Below are positions 42,787-54,839 of a DNA stretch of 64,000 nt, piece by piece (position 1 is the stretch's first letter; each line of letters starts with the position of its first letter). The DNA is from Ryuthela nishihirai (taxonomy: Eukaryota > Arthropoda > Arachnida > Araneae > Heptathelidae), in NCBI GenBank assembly GCA_038380435.1, contig JAWZYU010000057.1, positions 124,001-188,000 on the forward strand, given 5' to 3'. The position numbers and the translations under genes were made by a program. The notes beneath the pieces are model-generated. The model saw nothing but the letters and a program-made list of their open reading frames with translations, was not told where the DNA came from and searched no databases.

Positions 42787-45700
42787 CAAGGGAGGTGAAA
42801 TCTGGGCGTATTTCCCACTATCCCAAGCGCACTTCAGATGCCCATATGGCTTCGTACGCTACCATAGGTGATGATGACACTCAAGCACCATTAATTAAGG
42901 GGAAGATCGAAAATGAGGAATTCACTGCCCTCATAGACACAGGGGCGACCGTCTCAATAATCGGACTGAGGTGCTTCAGGAAAATAAGAGCAAAATTACG
43001 CAGCAAGGCATTACCCGTTAGGATAGGAATAAAAGGAATCTGTGGTGCAGACTTGCCCCTGCTAGGAAAGTATGAAGCAGAGATCCAGGTGGCTGGTGTC
43101 CAGTTTAAGTATCCCATTTATGTGGTAGATATGGAAGTTAGTAATAAATACGATGCCATTTTCGGATATGACCTTTTGAGGTCCCAGAGGTTCACAATCG
43201 ACCTAAGGGCTGGAACGGTGAGGAATAATGAGAGAAATAGAAATGAAGGAGGCGCGAAATTACAGACAGCCCCCGATACAGCTAATGAAATGGGCAAAAA
43301 TCGTAGGTTTAACCATACTACAAGTCTCCCAGCTGAGGTAATAGGAAGAGCATATACTAAAACATTGATTCCCCCCAGGACGGAAAAAATCATTTTAGTG
43401 AGTTGTACCGACAGAAGCTTGCAATCCAACACCGTGTTTACACAGCAGAACAGCAAACTGAAACAAGGCGCCATCCGGGTAGCCAGATCCTTAAACGTCG
43501 TCAGTAAGGAAGGACTGATAAATGTCAGAGTCGCTAATGTTTCCCATTACCCTGTGTGGATAAACAAAAATATGAAATTAGCCAGCGTCGAAGCCATGTG
43601 TAGGGAACAGATCAATAGCATTGACAGCTCGTACAAAAACAGCAGCCCTGTTCATCAGAAGCGCAAACAACCATTATCGTTGCAAGATTTCGAATTAGAT
43701 CACGTCCCCCGAAAATTTAAGAAAAGATTAGAATCCCTATTATTGAAAAACCAAGATATTTTTGCCAGAGACTTAAGTGAGCTTACGACCACAACAGCAG
43801 TCTATCATGAAATACACTTGCGGGACAACAAACCAGTGAGGCAACGACCTTACAAGGTGCCTTATTCCCTACAAAAAGAGCTAGACAATCAAATCGACGA
43901 ATTATTGAGAAACGGGATTATCAGGGAGAGCGCTTCACCTTTTGCCTCCCCGATCGTACTGGTGAAAAAACGGGACTCCTCTTATCGCTTTTGTGTCGAT
44001 TATAGAGCTCTGAATGCTAAAACTGTTAGCGACTCGTACCCCCTTCCATTAATAAGCGAAATCATTGATTCTCTGTCCGACGCCAAATTCTTCAGCTCAC
44101 TAGACATGATGTCAGGTTACTGGCAGATACCTGTACACCCGAGGGACATCGAAAAGACCGCTTTTATCAGCAGAAACGGATTGTATGAATTCCAAAATAT
44201 GCCATTCGGCTTAAAATGTTCACCATCCACGTTCCAGAGGTTATTAGATAACGTACTGATGGGTCTTAGACATGAACAGGTATTGGTCTACCTCGATGAC
44301 ATCATAGTAGCCTCAAAAACCTTCGAGCAACACATAGATCGATTGCAGATGGTATTCGACAGATTGCGGAAATTCGACCTAAAATTGAAGCCAAAAAAAT
44401 GCCAGTTCTTTAAGGCATCCTTATCCTACTTAGGCCACCTGATAACCTCAGAAGGGGTGCAGCCCGACCCACGGAACTTGGAAGCTGTAGAGAATTTTCC
44501 AAGGCCCAACTCAGCAAAGAAAGTTAGGGCATTCCTTAGACTGACAGGGTATTACCGACGGTTCATTGATAGATACGCAGACATCACCCTACCGCTAGTC
44601 GAACTGATCAAGAAGGACGCCAAATTTAAATGGACCCCCCAGGCAGAGGAAGCCTTCCAGGAGTTAAAACTAAAATTGATTAGCGAACCCGTGCTAATCT
44701 ACCCTGACTTCAATAAGCAATTCTTTCTATCTACAGACGCCAGTGGCTCCGCCCTAGGCGGAATCCTCGAACAACCCAATGCTGAAGGAATTAGACAACC
44801 AATTGCGTACGTGAGCAGGAAACTGAAACCCCCCGAAACCAGATACTCCACAATAGAGAAGGAAGCGTTAGCGATCAAGTTTGCTATCCATTACTTCAAG
44901 CCATACCTGTACGGAAGAAAATTCACGGTCATATCGGATCACGCACCCCTATCATACCTAATGAAAATGAAGGATCCTTCCAGCAGATTGGCAAAATGGA
45001 ACCTGACCCTCCACGATTATGACTTCGACGTGCAATATAGACCGGGCAAACATAATATTCCAGCTAACGTGCTGTCAAGAAACATCAATGCTATCGACAC
45101 AAATGCCATCCCAACGGACATATTCGTAGACAAGGGCCAATGGAGAAAGTTACAGGTGGAAGACACGAACTTGAAACCAATAATAGATGCATTAGAGGGG
45201 ACAAGTCTCAAGCCCTTGACCAAAATTTCCGACCAGTTCTACATGAACGACGGATTGTTGTTTCATTGCTCGATCCCAAGCAAAAACGAGATTAGAAATG
45301 AAATTATAGAGCAAGTAGTCGTCCCTCGGAGTCTAATCAGCAAAATTCTGCAATTATGTCATGACAACCCTTGTTCAGGCCACCTCGGCGAACTAAAGAC
45401 CCTACAAAAAGTTAGAGCCCATTATTTCTGGCACGGCATGTGCGCAGACGTTAAGAACTATGTTCAGACCTGCGTATCATGTTTACAAAGGCGAGGATAT
45501 AAACCCGAAAGGAAGGCCGACCTCGTGAGAGCACCCTTCGCCACTCGACCTTTCGAGAAAGTTGGAATGGATTTCCTCGGCCCACTCCCAACAACCGAGA
45601 ATGGCAACAAATACGTCTTAGTCATAACAGACTATTTCACGAAATGGCCGAATTGTATGCCTTGCCCAATCAAACCGCGGAAACCGTCGCAAAAATATTC

Positions 45701-47085
45701 CTAGAAGACTATATCGTGAAACACGGAATTCCACAATATGTAATCAGCGATAATGCGAAGAATTTTACCGGAAAGGTGATGACAGAAGTATATAAGAGAA
45801 TAGGCGTCACCAAACTCAACACTAGCTTTTACCATCCCAGTGGAAACGGCCAATGTGAAAGGTTAAATTCTTCCATATTGAACATATTATCGCATATGGT
45901 GTCCGAAACCAATGATGTATGGGATGAATTTCTCCCCTTTTTTTTCCCTCCGTCCATAGCACCACTAAGGAGACACCCAGTTACTTAGTCTATGGCAGGG
46001 ACTTGGTATTACCACATCAGGTTTGGCAGAAAAGGGAACCTCCTTCATATTACGCAACCGAAAATTATGCAGAGTACGTGACCACCAAAATGAACAGAGC
46101 TTACGACCTAGTGAGACAAAATTTAGAACTGGCAGCCGAGAGACAAGAAAAACAGAGGAAAAGAGTGTCTTTTGACAAACAAATAAAGGTCGGCGATCTG
46201 GTACTCCTGTTCTGCCCTCGAATCCCGCGCAAGAATACCAAGAAACTTTCGAAATTGTCCACGGGACCCTGGCGAGTTTTGGATAAATTATCGGAAGTCA
46301 ATTACAAGATAAGACTAGTAGCCAACCCCCGCAGGACAGAGATTGTCCATGTTGACAGACTGACAAAGATGAGGGAACGAAGAACCTTCCCCACACCCGC
46401 GGAGGAAATCAACCAGGAAACGATACCGAAGCAGCTCGAGGAGAACCCACCTGAGCGAAACTTAAGCTCCGACAGGTGTGAACAAGAGTGGGAGGAAGAT
46501 CCCCGTATGATATTCCCTACAACAATGGACACTCACCTGCCCATATCTATCCCTACGGATCTGCCCACTAGAATCCCCAGGTCAGAGCCCATTCCTGCGG
46601 TTAACGCCTCACCCATGCACACGGAAGCCGAAAACGAAACAGAAGACAGAGTAGAAGAGAACCCAGATAATTCAAGACAACCGACAGGAGTAGCGGACGA
46701 AACAGACGAGGGACCCCGGCCCAGTAACTCGAATCAGGAAGAATCAGCACCCCCGGGAAAAACTTCCCACCACTATGAATTAAGGACGCGAGATTCATCA
46801 GGGAGAGTGATTACCACTCCTACCAACAACTCTGCACTTATGCTCGCACGAGCCGAGAGAAAAACAGAAAGTAGAGTAGAAGAGAACCCAGATGATTCAA
46901 GGCAATCCACTGGAGTAGCTGCCGAAAGGAACGAGGAGCCCCGACCCAATATCTCGAATCAGGAAGTAGAATTCACGAGTGGCCGAGTGGCGTCGATCGT
47001 AAGAACCTTTGAATCCCATCCCCAGAGTCACTGCTTCCGAACACAACATAGAGCCAGGTCCAGCGCATTCACGATAGAAATTTAG
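42762..47085 (+). pseudogene. pol: Pol polyprotein of the Gypsy element, two frameshifts
   Basis: Entered from gag by -1 frameshift. Protease: LIDTGATVSIIG with the catalytic Asp codon at 42,936. Reverse transcriptase: YRFCVDYRALN, FSSLDMMSGYWQIPV, MPFGLKCSPSTFQ and YLDD at 44,289-44,300. RNase H: STDASGSALGG, IEKEALAI and ISDHAPL. Integrase: the H/C zinc site (CHDNPCSGH..CVSC, 45,357-45,485), catalytic Asp 45,570, Asp 45,749 and Glu 45,857 with 35 residues between the last two, then a C-terminal part ending in a HVDRL motif and a long acidic/proline-rich tail with an internal 60-residue duplication (about 46,620-46,740 and 46,860-46,980). A one-base loss near 45,645 and another in the T run near 45,945 put the integrase in three frames, so this copy is not functional as it stands. 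Confidence 0.88.
42777..42783 (+). promoter_or_regulatory. Programmed -1 ribosomal frameshift heptamer TTTAAAC
   Basis: In the gag frame the bases read T TTA AAC followed at once by TAA. This is the canonical X XXY YYZ slippery form. The pol frame is -1 relative to gag, is open from 42,762, and so overlaps gag for 25 bases around this site. A GTGAAA..TTTCCCAC pairing just downstream could form a short stem, but I cannot score it. Confidence 0.8.
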
Positions 47086-48658
47086 GACTCAGGACCGACC
47101 AAGAGGAATTGAAACGAATGATAGGGAAAATTGAGGGGACCTGCATAATAAAGAATTCTAACTCCTTCACAAAGAGCCAAAACAACCGTTAGGAAGCTTA
47201 AGTACATTCAGGAATCAGCGTCAATTAAAGTGGAGAAGAAATGGAAGCTCAAGAAAAAAAAAATTACAGCGGACCCCGGCGGTGCTTTATGCGGATCCAC
47301 TCCCACGCGTCCTCGAGGAACGAAACACCGACACCGACCAGACGCCGAAGCTGTCCGATGGCTGAAAGCACGTCCTGCCGGCTTTCCTAGCGCCCACCGC
47401 GGGTCCGACCCCAGAAGGAACATCGGTAAACGGAGGGAGCCGTGCCGCTACCGCAGCGCCCCCTACGAGCGAGGCGCCGAGAAGCAGAGCAGCGCCTCTC
47501 GCTTTGCGTTACCATGGCAACCCAACAAGTGACCTGCCAGGAAAGCAGAAGATGACGTCAGCCTGGCGTTACAGCGGCCAGCGCGAGCGCCGCTGAATCA
47601 CCGTTGACGGACTTCTCGCCGGACAGCCCCCCCCCCCCGCGTCTTTAGCCAATCAGCCCCAGTTGAGTCCGTTCAATGGAGCTCGCCAGCACTCAGAAAG
47701 CGATTACTACGCGAGAGTCATTGAACGGATGGGCGTCCCCCCCTCCCCCACATTTATACCACTTCAGGGGACACAAATTCAGAATGCCGGCTGAGATCCT
47801 GTAAAGTCGTGACACCCTGCTCAATGTAATTAGAAAATACTTTTTTTTGTCCATGACAATGTATGTGTGTTGAGATCAAATTGTAAATTAATGTCATTGA
47901 TTAGCAAAGTGAAAGAGAATAGAACAATTTTTTTTTATCTTTATATGTTAAATTACGATTAGAGTTGTTAGATAATTTGTTAACCACATATCGATTCAGT
48001 AAATGAAGATTGTATAACGTAGATCGTGCAGCATTATGTGAGCGCCCAAAATGTGTTACATGCCATCAAGTACCATGGAATGAAAAAAAAAAAGGAGATT
48101 TTGTTTTTTCTCCCCTTGTAGACGATCACATGCTAAAGCACTTTAAGTGTTGCGGCCAGCCGCTTCGTTATGAGAACGAGGCGAACCGAAGCGATAATTT
48201 GTACGGACTTAAGCCATAAAGTAATGAAGTCTTCCGAACATATTTGTAGAAAGCGCTAGTGGTGGTCCCTAGAGTAATTTGAAATTTGTACACGTTTTGT
48301 TAGTTATTGTGACAACTCCATGTAAATGTGGGGACACGTAAGGATCAGTTCGGAATACACTATGTATTGTATAACATTGATTGTGTGGAAAAAGAAAACC
48401 CAGATTTTGACCCCCTCCTTATTTCTTTCTGTTTCATGTATTGCTGGAAGTTTTCTTCACGCCAAACTGAGGATGATGCAAGGCCAACCCAAGAGTGCAG
48501 GAAGCAAGGTGGCTCCTGCCAGTGATACTTCGAGTGTGATTGATACCCCTTACCTTGGAATCCCATGTTAGTGGCCCTTGAAGGGGGGCGCGAGGACTCT
48601 TCCCATCCGTTCAATGGAACTTATCGGTCATCTGCTCGCCCCCCTGAGTGGGTAGGTA
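47086..48658 (+). other. 3' non-coding region of the Gypsy element with a GC-rich promoter-like block
   Basis: Between the pol stop and the 3' LTR there is no env-like ORF with a signal or membrane segment. 47,260-47,800 is strikingly GC-rich and contains ATGACGTCAGC (47,553), GCCAATCAGC (47,649), CCCCTCCCCC and ATTTATACC (about 47,751) in promoter-like order. 48,010-48,219 and 48,328-48,571 hold short ORFs of unknown meaning. GTGGGTAGGTA just before 48,659 is a weak polypurine tract. Confidence 0.5.
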
Positions 48659-49541
48659 TGTCATGCCCACGTGATTTCATAACGTGGACATGACTGTCCG
48701 AAAACCGGACTAGTAACGAACATTCTACAAATCCGTTGATTCCCCTCCGGCACCAGAACTGAGCTTACGTGCTCCCGTGCAGTAAACAGGAAGACAACGG
48801 GTGGATGCTTGCCCGCACCTCGATCAGCTCCGCCAATCAGCGTCCTCCACGCCAGGTCAACAAGGTGACCTCCGCGAGGAATTCGCGGAAAAGGACGGGA
48901 AAACATTTTTTCGTGGAACTGACGCGGGCTCTCTGGGTCCGAGTCGTGCAGTGGCCAGAGAGGAGAGGGTGCTTTTTCTTCTGTCGTTCGAGGTGTGCGG
49001 AGGTCCGCAACCAGTCTCCCCAGCGAGCTGAGCTTCCGAGTCAGGGACAATGGGAAGTGCAGCCGATTGTTTCAACTCACCTACAACCAGCAATGCTTCC
49101 TTCTAGCGACATCTTCTGCCAAGGTAAGGAGGGACCTAAATCAAATCTGAGGACATGTTTTCCACTTAAAAGTGTTTCCGGGACTTAGTATCTTCACGTC
49201 CCCACATAGGGACCTTGCTAACAGTTATAAACCGCTCAGAGTACGAGCAGATAGCTCGCTCAGCACGCCTCAATTGTTTAATGAAATGAAATGTTTACTT
49301 ACCAATAGTAGTTATTAATGTCAGTGTAAATAAATATTATGTTGTTAAATGATACAATAAGCTCAGTGCTATTCATTTTAATTGTAAGTTCAGTGCTGTT
49401 TATTTTAATTGCCTATTCATGAGATTGTTGATTCAGGCCTTTGCCTTGGTTAGAGAAAAGAATATACGATCACGCCGGAAAAGTTGTACCACCCAGAAAT
49501 ATCAGAGCGGGGTCACGACAAATTGGAACGTGACCACGACA
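48659..49541 (+). repeat. 3' LTR of the Gypsy element (883 bp)
   Basis: Same ends and content as 40,055-40,983, with TATA at 49,225. It lacks 46 bp of the internal duplication near 49,320. Its last base abuts repeat D copy 3 directly. Confidence 0.9.
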
Positions 49542-50975
49542 TAATTTTACAAATCAAAGATGCAAAATAAATATCCGGTGCAATACACTAATTATTTTAT
49601 TAAGAGTAAAACTGAAATCTAAACGTGATTTGAAGTTTCATGTCAACTTTGCGTTTGATATTATTTTTTTTAGTGTGTTAAATATTCCAGCGTTCGTCAT
49701 TTATATATTACGGCAACCAACGTTTTTATATTCGATATTACACGTAGGTCGTACAGGGGTAAAAGATATCTCATGCAAATGATATCGAATAAGATATTTG
49801 GCTACTAAGGTATTATGGCAATGTCACCATTTACTTTCTCCATCAGATAGGTTTTGTGAGTGACCTCAGGAGAAAATATGTTTTGGAACAGGTATTGAAC
49901 ATATATTGAAATTTATTGCATGGCTTTCACGAGACACTGAAAATGATTTTCATCTTCACATTATAGAAATTGTGCTGGAAAGTAACCGAAACCGCGTTGG
50001 TGACGTCATCTCTGTTTTATTCATTATATTGCAATAATATGATGTTTTCTCATTATATTATTAAGGCGCACACGTATTTCAGTTGGCTTATTTATCGCAA
50101 TACGTAGCTCTTACACGGTACACGTGGGATATTTTATCCTTTAACGAGTCTAGGTAGGGAAAGTTTTCGTTATTCGATTATCTTTGGTTATTTGATAGCG
50201 ATCCCCACTGCTACGTTATGTTCGCTAATATTCGTTCGTATACTATTTACTAATTGGCTTCGATCAGGTACGAGAAATGGTGAGAAAGGAAGCTTAAAGA
50301 GAGAAAACTTTGTTGCGGATATGCAGAGGTGTCGCTTCCTTCGAAGTCGGAAAACAATTAAATCAACAATGTTATTTTCAGACGTCAGCAAAGAATTATT
50401 ACGATTACTTTCAAACAGTATACAGTTAATGAAATCTGTTGAAGTCAAACGTACGTTTTTGACGTTTTCTTCTAGGGATCGAATATTAGTTGTGCTTAGA
50501 AAAATAAGCCGTCTTTTAAGTCAAGGAGGTAGGAAGATGATATTTTAATGATACCGTATATGTGGTTAGAACACTTGTCTATTGATTTAAGGGACCTGGG
50601 TTCGAGACCCGGGTAAAGGCATATCTATTTGTGTCGTTTTTCTGCTGAGGGCCTGCCATCCTCTCAGACTTTCTACTATGGGATATAAACTGACAAGCTC
50701 CTGTCAGACCTCTGTGGCAAGCAGCTGCTTGAGGGGATATGTTTTTTATTATATGTACAGTGACCGTACGTCCTTTATTTCACTGTCTGTCCTCTAGATT
50801 TTTTTTTTCTAAAATGGCGATTTTTCCTCTTTTATTTTCGTGAATTAAAATAGTAAACTGAATATTGGCGCGCAGTAGATGGGTTGAAATTTTTAAATAT
50901 TTCACCGATAAACAGGAATCTTTTAAAACATTTTAAAAAACGTTGAATTTAGCTTATGTATCCCTTGATTTAATG
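49542..50975 (+). repeat. Unclassified interspersed repeat, family D, copy 3
   Basis: Parallel to 3,242-4,935 over nearly its whole length. It keeps a single GTACGAG near 50,270 where copy 2 has a SINE, and carries a SINE A at 50,564-50,749 where copy 2 has none. It retains TGACGTCATCTCTGT near 50,000. Its left end is cut precisely by the Gypsy 3' LTR. Confidence 0.7.
50557..50756 (+). mobile_element. SINE family A, 5'-truncated, with 7-bp target duplication
   Basis: The insert 50,564-50,749 lies between two TATATGT copies (50,557-50,563 and 50,750-50,756). Copy 2 of repeat D has the uninterrupted site ATATATGTACGGTGACC near 4,691. The copy starts within the A box (GGTTAGAACACTTG), has the B box GGTTCGAGACCCGGG, both palindromes, and a TATG/TTTTTTATT tail. 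Confidence 0.88.
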
Positions 50976-51138
50976 TCCTCACTGAACGAGTATTTTAATT
51001 AGCGAACAATATGTGGACCAGCGAAAAAAACAAAATGAAAAATCGGAACATTTAAAGCATGCATTTATACCAAATGCATCTCTCATATGAATTTTATACA
51101 GTTTTATGAAATTTTAAAACAAAAACCTGATTTATTAA

Positions 51139-52094
51139 CCCTTCCAGTGTCCAGAACGTATATATCCGTTTTTAGTACAATAAAAGGAAACGATTTCAAA
51201 AAATTTAGAAATTGCCATTTTAAATTTGGTTAATAGATATCTTACAAAAATATGTAATTTAAGCTTGTTACATAATATTTTTCTTTTTTTATTTGATACA
51301 TATTTTATTGAACTGTGACATAAATAATATGTTAAAGCCATCTGTTTGCCATTTCTTAGAAGTTATATAAGGTATTGCCAATTAGTTAATATAACTCTGT
51401 GCTGAAGTAATCCCATAATTTAAGCTCAGAAGTTTGATTTGAACTATTATCAACAGAAATGTTTCCTTTAAGTTTTAAAAATCTCCTGATAATTAAGAAA
51501 TAACTGCAACTTTTTAAAATTGGAAGTAATTATGAAATGTGTAGCTTTTTTTTTGGTATATCACTGTAAAAATTGTTATTAAAAATAATATGTTACTACA
51601 TTGTTCGAATTTTTGCTTTAATAAAATTAAGAATTAAAGTTTTTAATTTGGTATAAAACATGAGCTATTTCTGTTGATTAGTCATGTATTAAAAATATTC
51701 CAAATGTGACTTATTTATTGGACTGCAAAAAACCTGGACTTTTACTCAAATTATAGTATGGAGAAAAAAAATTAAAAATGGTAGAAATGTTTTCTTTAAA
51801 CAAGAATTTTTTTTTATTTAGAAATCATTTCTATTAGTTCTTTTTTTATAAATTTTTATTTGTGTTGCAAGATGCATTTTTTTACTACATGACTCTGAAA
51901 AAGTTCTATTAAAATGAAACATATGGTCTTTTTGGTTAAATATTTTATTTTGAAAAAAATCCAGATTTAAATGTTGATTAATTTGGCATATAACATGCCA
52001 TAATTCCTTTCACTAATTATTTGGCAAAAAAGTTCTAAAGTTAAATTTGGCCTCTGGATGTAAACCAGATTTTCAGGCTAGACACTTGAAAGGG
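51139..52094. mobile_element. Non-autonomous piggyBac-like element (MITE), 956 bp
   Basis: TTAA at 51,135-51,138 and 52,095-52,098 flanks inverted ends CCCTTCCAGTGTCCAG and CCCTTTCAAGTGTCTAG (read inward from each side). A TTAA target with CCCTTT-type termini is the hallmark of piggyBac elements. The interior is AT-rich with no transposase. Confidence 0.65.
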
Positions 52095-52524
52095 TTAAGA
52101 AAAGTTCATTCTTGTGAAAAATATCCAAATTATGATTGCTTAAAATGCTATTATAGGCTTATATTTTATAATAAATGCAAACTGCTGTTTTTTTTTCATT
52201 ATGAAACAATTTGTGATTTGTCCTTTATTTTCTCCGAAAAAATATGGTGAATATATGGTGAAGCAGGAAAGTAACGCTGCTCGCAGAAACAACAGACGGG
52301 CAGCCGGGCCCGTGTTGTTCGCTCGAGGGTGGGAATGGAGGCTTAAAAAATATGTCGCTCTCTGTGTCCGGTAAAGTCGACTAACCGTTCAGGAGAACAG
52401 ACTGATTTAACGCACACGCTAACAACTTTACCGCGACTTCGCCTACGGACTTTTGGATTCTTACCCGCGAATTACCGTCTATGAATTTCTGATTATTAAA
52501 ATTATTAATAATTTAAGAGGAATA

Positions 52525-52771
52525 CGTGTATAGGGTATACTTTAACGTGTATAGGGTATACTTTAACGTGTATAGGGTATGGCTGTCCTGCACACAGACC
52601 AAAGGCTTAAAGTCCCATCTGACGGACGGCGGTTTTCTAAGCCCATCGGTGTCCTCTACTGACAGTGGGGAATTTTGCCGAGATAAATCTGAACCAGCAG
52701 GGTCTCAAACCTGGGAACTAAAGATTACGAACCTGGCGCGCTACCGACAGAGCCCCCCCCCCCCCCTCTGT
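52525..52771 (-). mobile_element. SINE family B, truncated, next to a 22-bp tandem repeat
   Basis: The SINE part is about 52,563-52,771: AACGTGTATAGGGTATGGCT, CATCTGACGGACGGCGG, GGGTCTCAAACCTGGGAACT (mutated B-box complement), then a C run. At its 3' side the stretch GTGTATAGGGTATACTTTAAC is repeated at 52,527 and 52,549, and partly at 52,571, so a piece of the SINE has been tandemly amplified. Confidence 0.75.
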
Positions 52772-52844
52772 GTTTTGAGTTTCTATTTGTAATGCTATGA
52801 AACAGATATCATCTCCGCGATGAATTAATTTCTCGAATTGGATG

Positions 52845-52946
52845 TCTCCACGGTATCAGATTGTTAATAAAACCAGTAAAGGTTTTATTAACAATCTGAT
52901 ACCGTGGAGATCATCCACGGTATCAGATTGTTAATAAAACCAGTAA
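52845..52946. repeat. Perfect 30-bp hairpin plus a third direct copy
   Basis: Arms 52,845-52,874 (TCTCCACGGTATCAGATTGT, then TAATAAAACC) and 52,881-52,910 are exact complements around the 6-base loop AGTAAA. From 52,914 the same arm is repeated directly (CCACGGTATCAGATTGTTAA, then TAAAACCAGTAA). Non-coding. Confidence 0.85.
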
Positions 52947-53284
52947 GTTTGATAATTAAATTAATCTATCCCAGTTATTTAAGCTGAAACGTTATAGTGG
53001 AATGGTATCTAATTTCCGGCTTTGATATTAAATTGCATTCGCATATTTTAAATATTAACGTTTCTGAAATATTATAATATTACTATTAATCGTTGCTAAC
53101 TGTAGTTCGATTCTTGTGTAGGTAAAATTTACGTGGTCTATGAACTTTATTCTAAATATACGTAATAAAATATATTATGGAAAAGAAAAAATGAATTGAG
53201 AGTAAAATTGGACTCTAGAGTCAAAGCGAATATATGGTTGCTATCGTAACTAAGGGCGACACGTGTGAAGCTATCTACCTGCAC

Positions 53285-54190
53285 GTGCCATTGTAAAATA
53301 TTTGACCAATCGTAGAAGAGGAGCACGAACAACCGTTGGGAATGGCGGTAACAAGCAAATATTTCATTAGAAACAAAATTAACGCCACCTAGAGGAATTT
53401 CATTTAGCAATAATTGTCGTACGTGTGAATTTAATTAAGTACATAAGTTACATTTATGCATTCATGTTTCAAAACTTTAATCAACACTATTTGAATATTA
53501 GCACATATAGTATGTTGGAATATAAATTTAGGACACTTTTTTGGGTGAGGGGAAATGTGAATTTTTTTTGTTAGAGTTCAACTTATTTGAAGTATTAGTA
53601 AGAAGAATTAAAATAGTATATGATAGAATAGAAATCCTGTTTCCCGGCGAAAAGGGTTAATAGGCACAACACGAATGACCCTTGTTTTAAGCGATAATTA
53701 AAATTTAGTTTGGCGGTTATTAATATAAAAAATTTTAATTATGAACTGATGCATCTGGTTGTCATAGAGGCTGTTATGCTATACGCAGTAATTGAAGGCG
53801 TCATGTCGGTATAAAAGCAACCGAAACATCCGATTTTTAGAAGTTGTTGGAACACTGGTCCCTTGGTTCTGCAGCTAAGCACGCTAACCACTGGGCAACG
53901 GATATTGTAATAATCATATTTTTCTAATCTTTACGTGTTTTTAATGAATATTCTTTATTTTTATGAAGCGTTATATATGGAAAAGGGGTAGGTTCGAAGG
54001 AATGATTGGAAGTAATTTAAGGTTAGAAATAATTGGAAGTAATTTAAGGTTCTGCCGTGTGTAGACATATTACACTGATTACACCATTTCACTCAAGTAA
54101 TAACCTTATTCTGTTCACTAAACAGTAAAGCGTTAGATTTAACGGTTGACTTTGCAGTGATTTCTGTGGGATAAATTGTTGAATGGATAA
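53285..54190 (-). repeat. Unclassified interspersed repeat, family C, copy 2
   Basis: Inverted relative to 1,735-2,565. A short internal tandem duplication of ATTGGAAGTAATTTAAGGTT occurs at 54,005 and 54,030 in this copy only. It includes the same tRNA-like patch (GCTAAGCACGCTAACCACTG) near 53,873. Confidence 0.6.
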
Positions 54191-54383
54191 CTGAAATATT
54201 ACCGCAAAACTATTAAGAAAATATAAATGTGATACATATTTCTTTTCCGTTAATCTTACTGACTTAAGAGAACAAGTTAGATAAGTTCCACACTTTGAAA
54301 CGAGTATCTTTGTTATCTGCTTGCAACTTCATAACAAGCGTTGAAATGAATTGTACGCTTTTTCCTAGTAGCGGTGAGTTTGT

Positions 54384-54767
54384 TCTTTAAGGGTTGGGTT
54401 GTTTTACGTCTGAGCGGCACTTTTTTGCACACCATGGGCTAAATGGCCAGGTCACATGGACCCCGAAGGCTCAGAGAAGGTTGGGGGAGGGGACCCACTG
54501 GAACAGGTGTTGGGAGACAGATGGTAGCCTCCCGTCAAGGCCATCCAGCGTGTTCTTTAACGTGCACACGGAACCACGGCTTAACGTCCCATCCGACGGA
54601 CGGCGGCCTTTCGAAGCCCATCGGTGTCCCCTAACTGACCGTGGGCAGGGCGGGGAATTTTGCGGAGATAAATCTCAATGCTGACCCAGCTGGGACTCGA
54701 ACCTGGGAACTACAGATTACGAGCCTGGCGCGCTACCGACTGAGCCACCCCCGCCCCTCTTTAAGGG
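54384..54767 (-). mobile_element. SINE family B, full length, 10-bp target duplication
   Basis: The insert 54,394-54,757 is flanked by TCTTTAAGGG (54,384-54,393 and 54,758-54,767). It is among the least mutated copies: GGTTCGAGTCCCAGCTGGG on the minus strand is intact, as is the A box GGTGGCTCAGTCGGTAGCGC. It is a good reference for the family. Confidence 0.9.
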
Positions 54768-54839
54768 TAATCAGCAATTGAGTACGTTAGATATTCGTGC
54801 AAAAGCTATGTGACGCGTGTTTCTTATTACATGGCTTAA

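Larger units (their letters stand above)
40055..49541 (+). mobile_element. Ty3/Gypsy LTR retrotransposon, 9.5 kb, pol broken
   Basis: 5' LTR, gag, pol in the order protease-RT-RNase H-integrase, a long 3' non-coding part and a 3' LTR. I count about ten substitutions plus a 46-bp length difference between the LTRs, so roughly 1% divergence. Gag is intact; pol has two frameshifts. There is no clear target duplication: the right flank begins inside a copy of repeat D, but the left flank is unrelated to that repeat. That mismatch suggests recombination between two element copies or a deletion after insertion. Confidence 0.9.

Noticed and set aside
47208..47532. ORFs of 71 and 100 codons in the GC-rich block as an env or accessory gene of the Gypsy element
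   Set aside because: No signal peptide, membrane segment or known motif, and both strands read open, as expected of GC-rich DNA.
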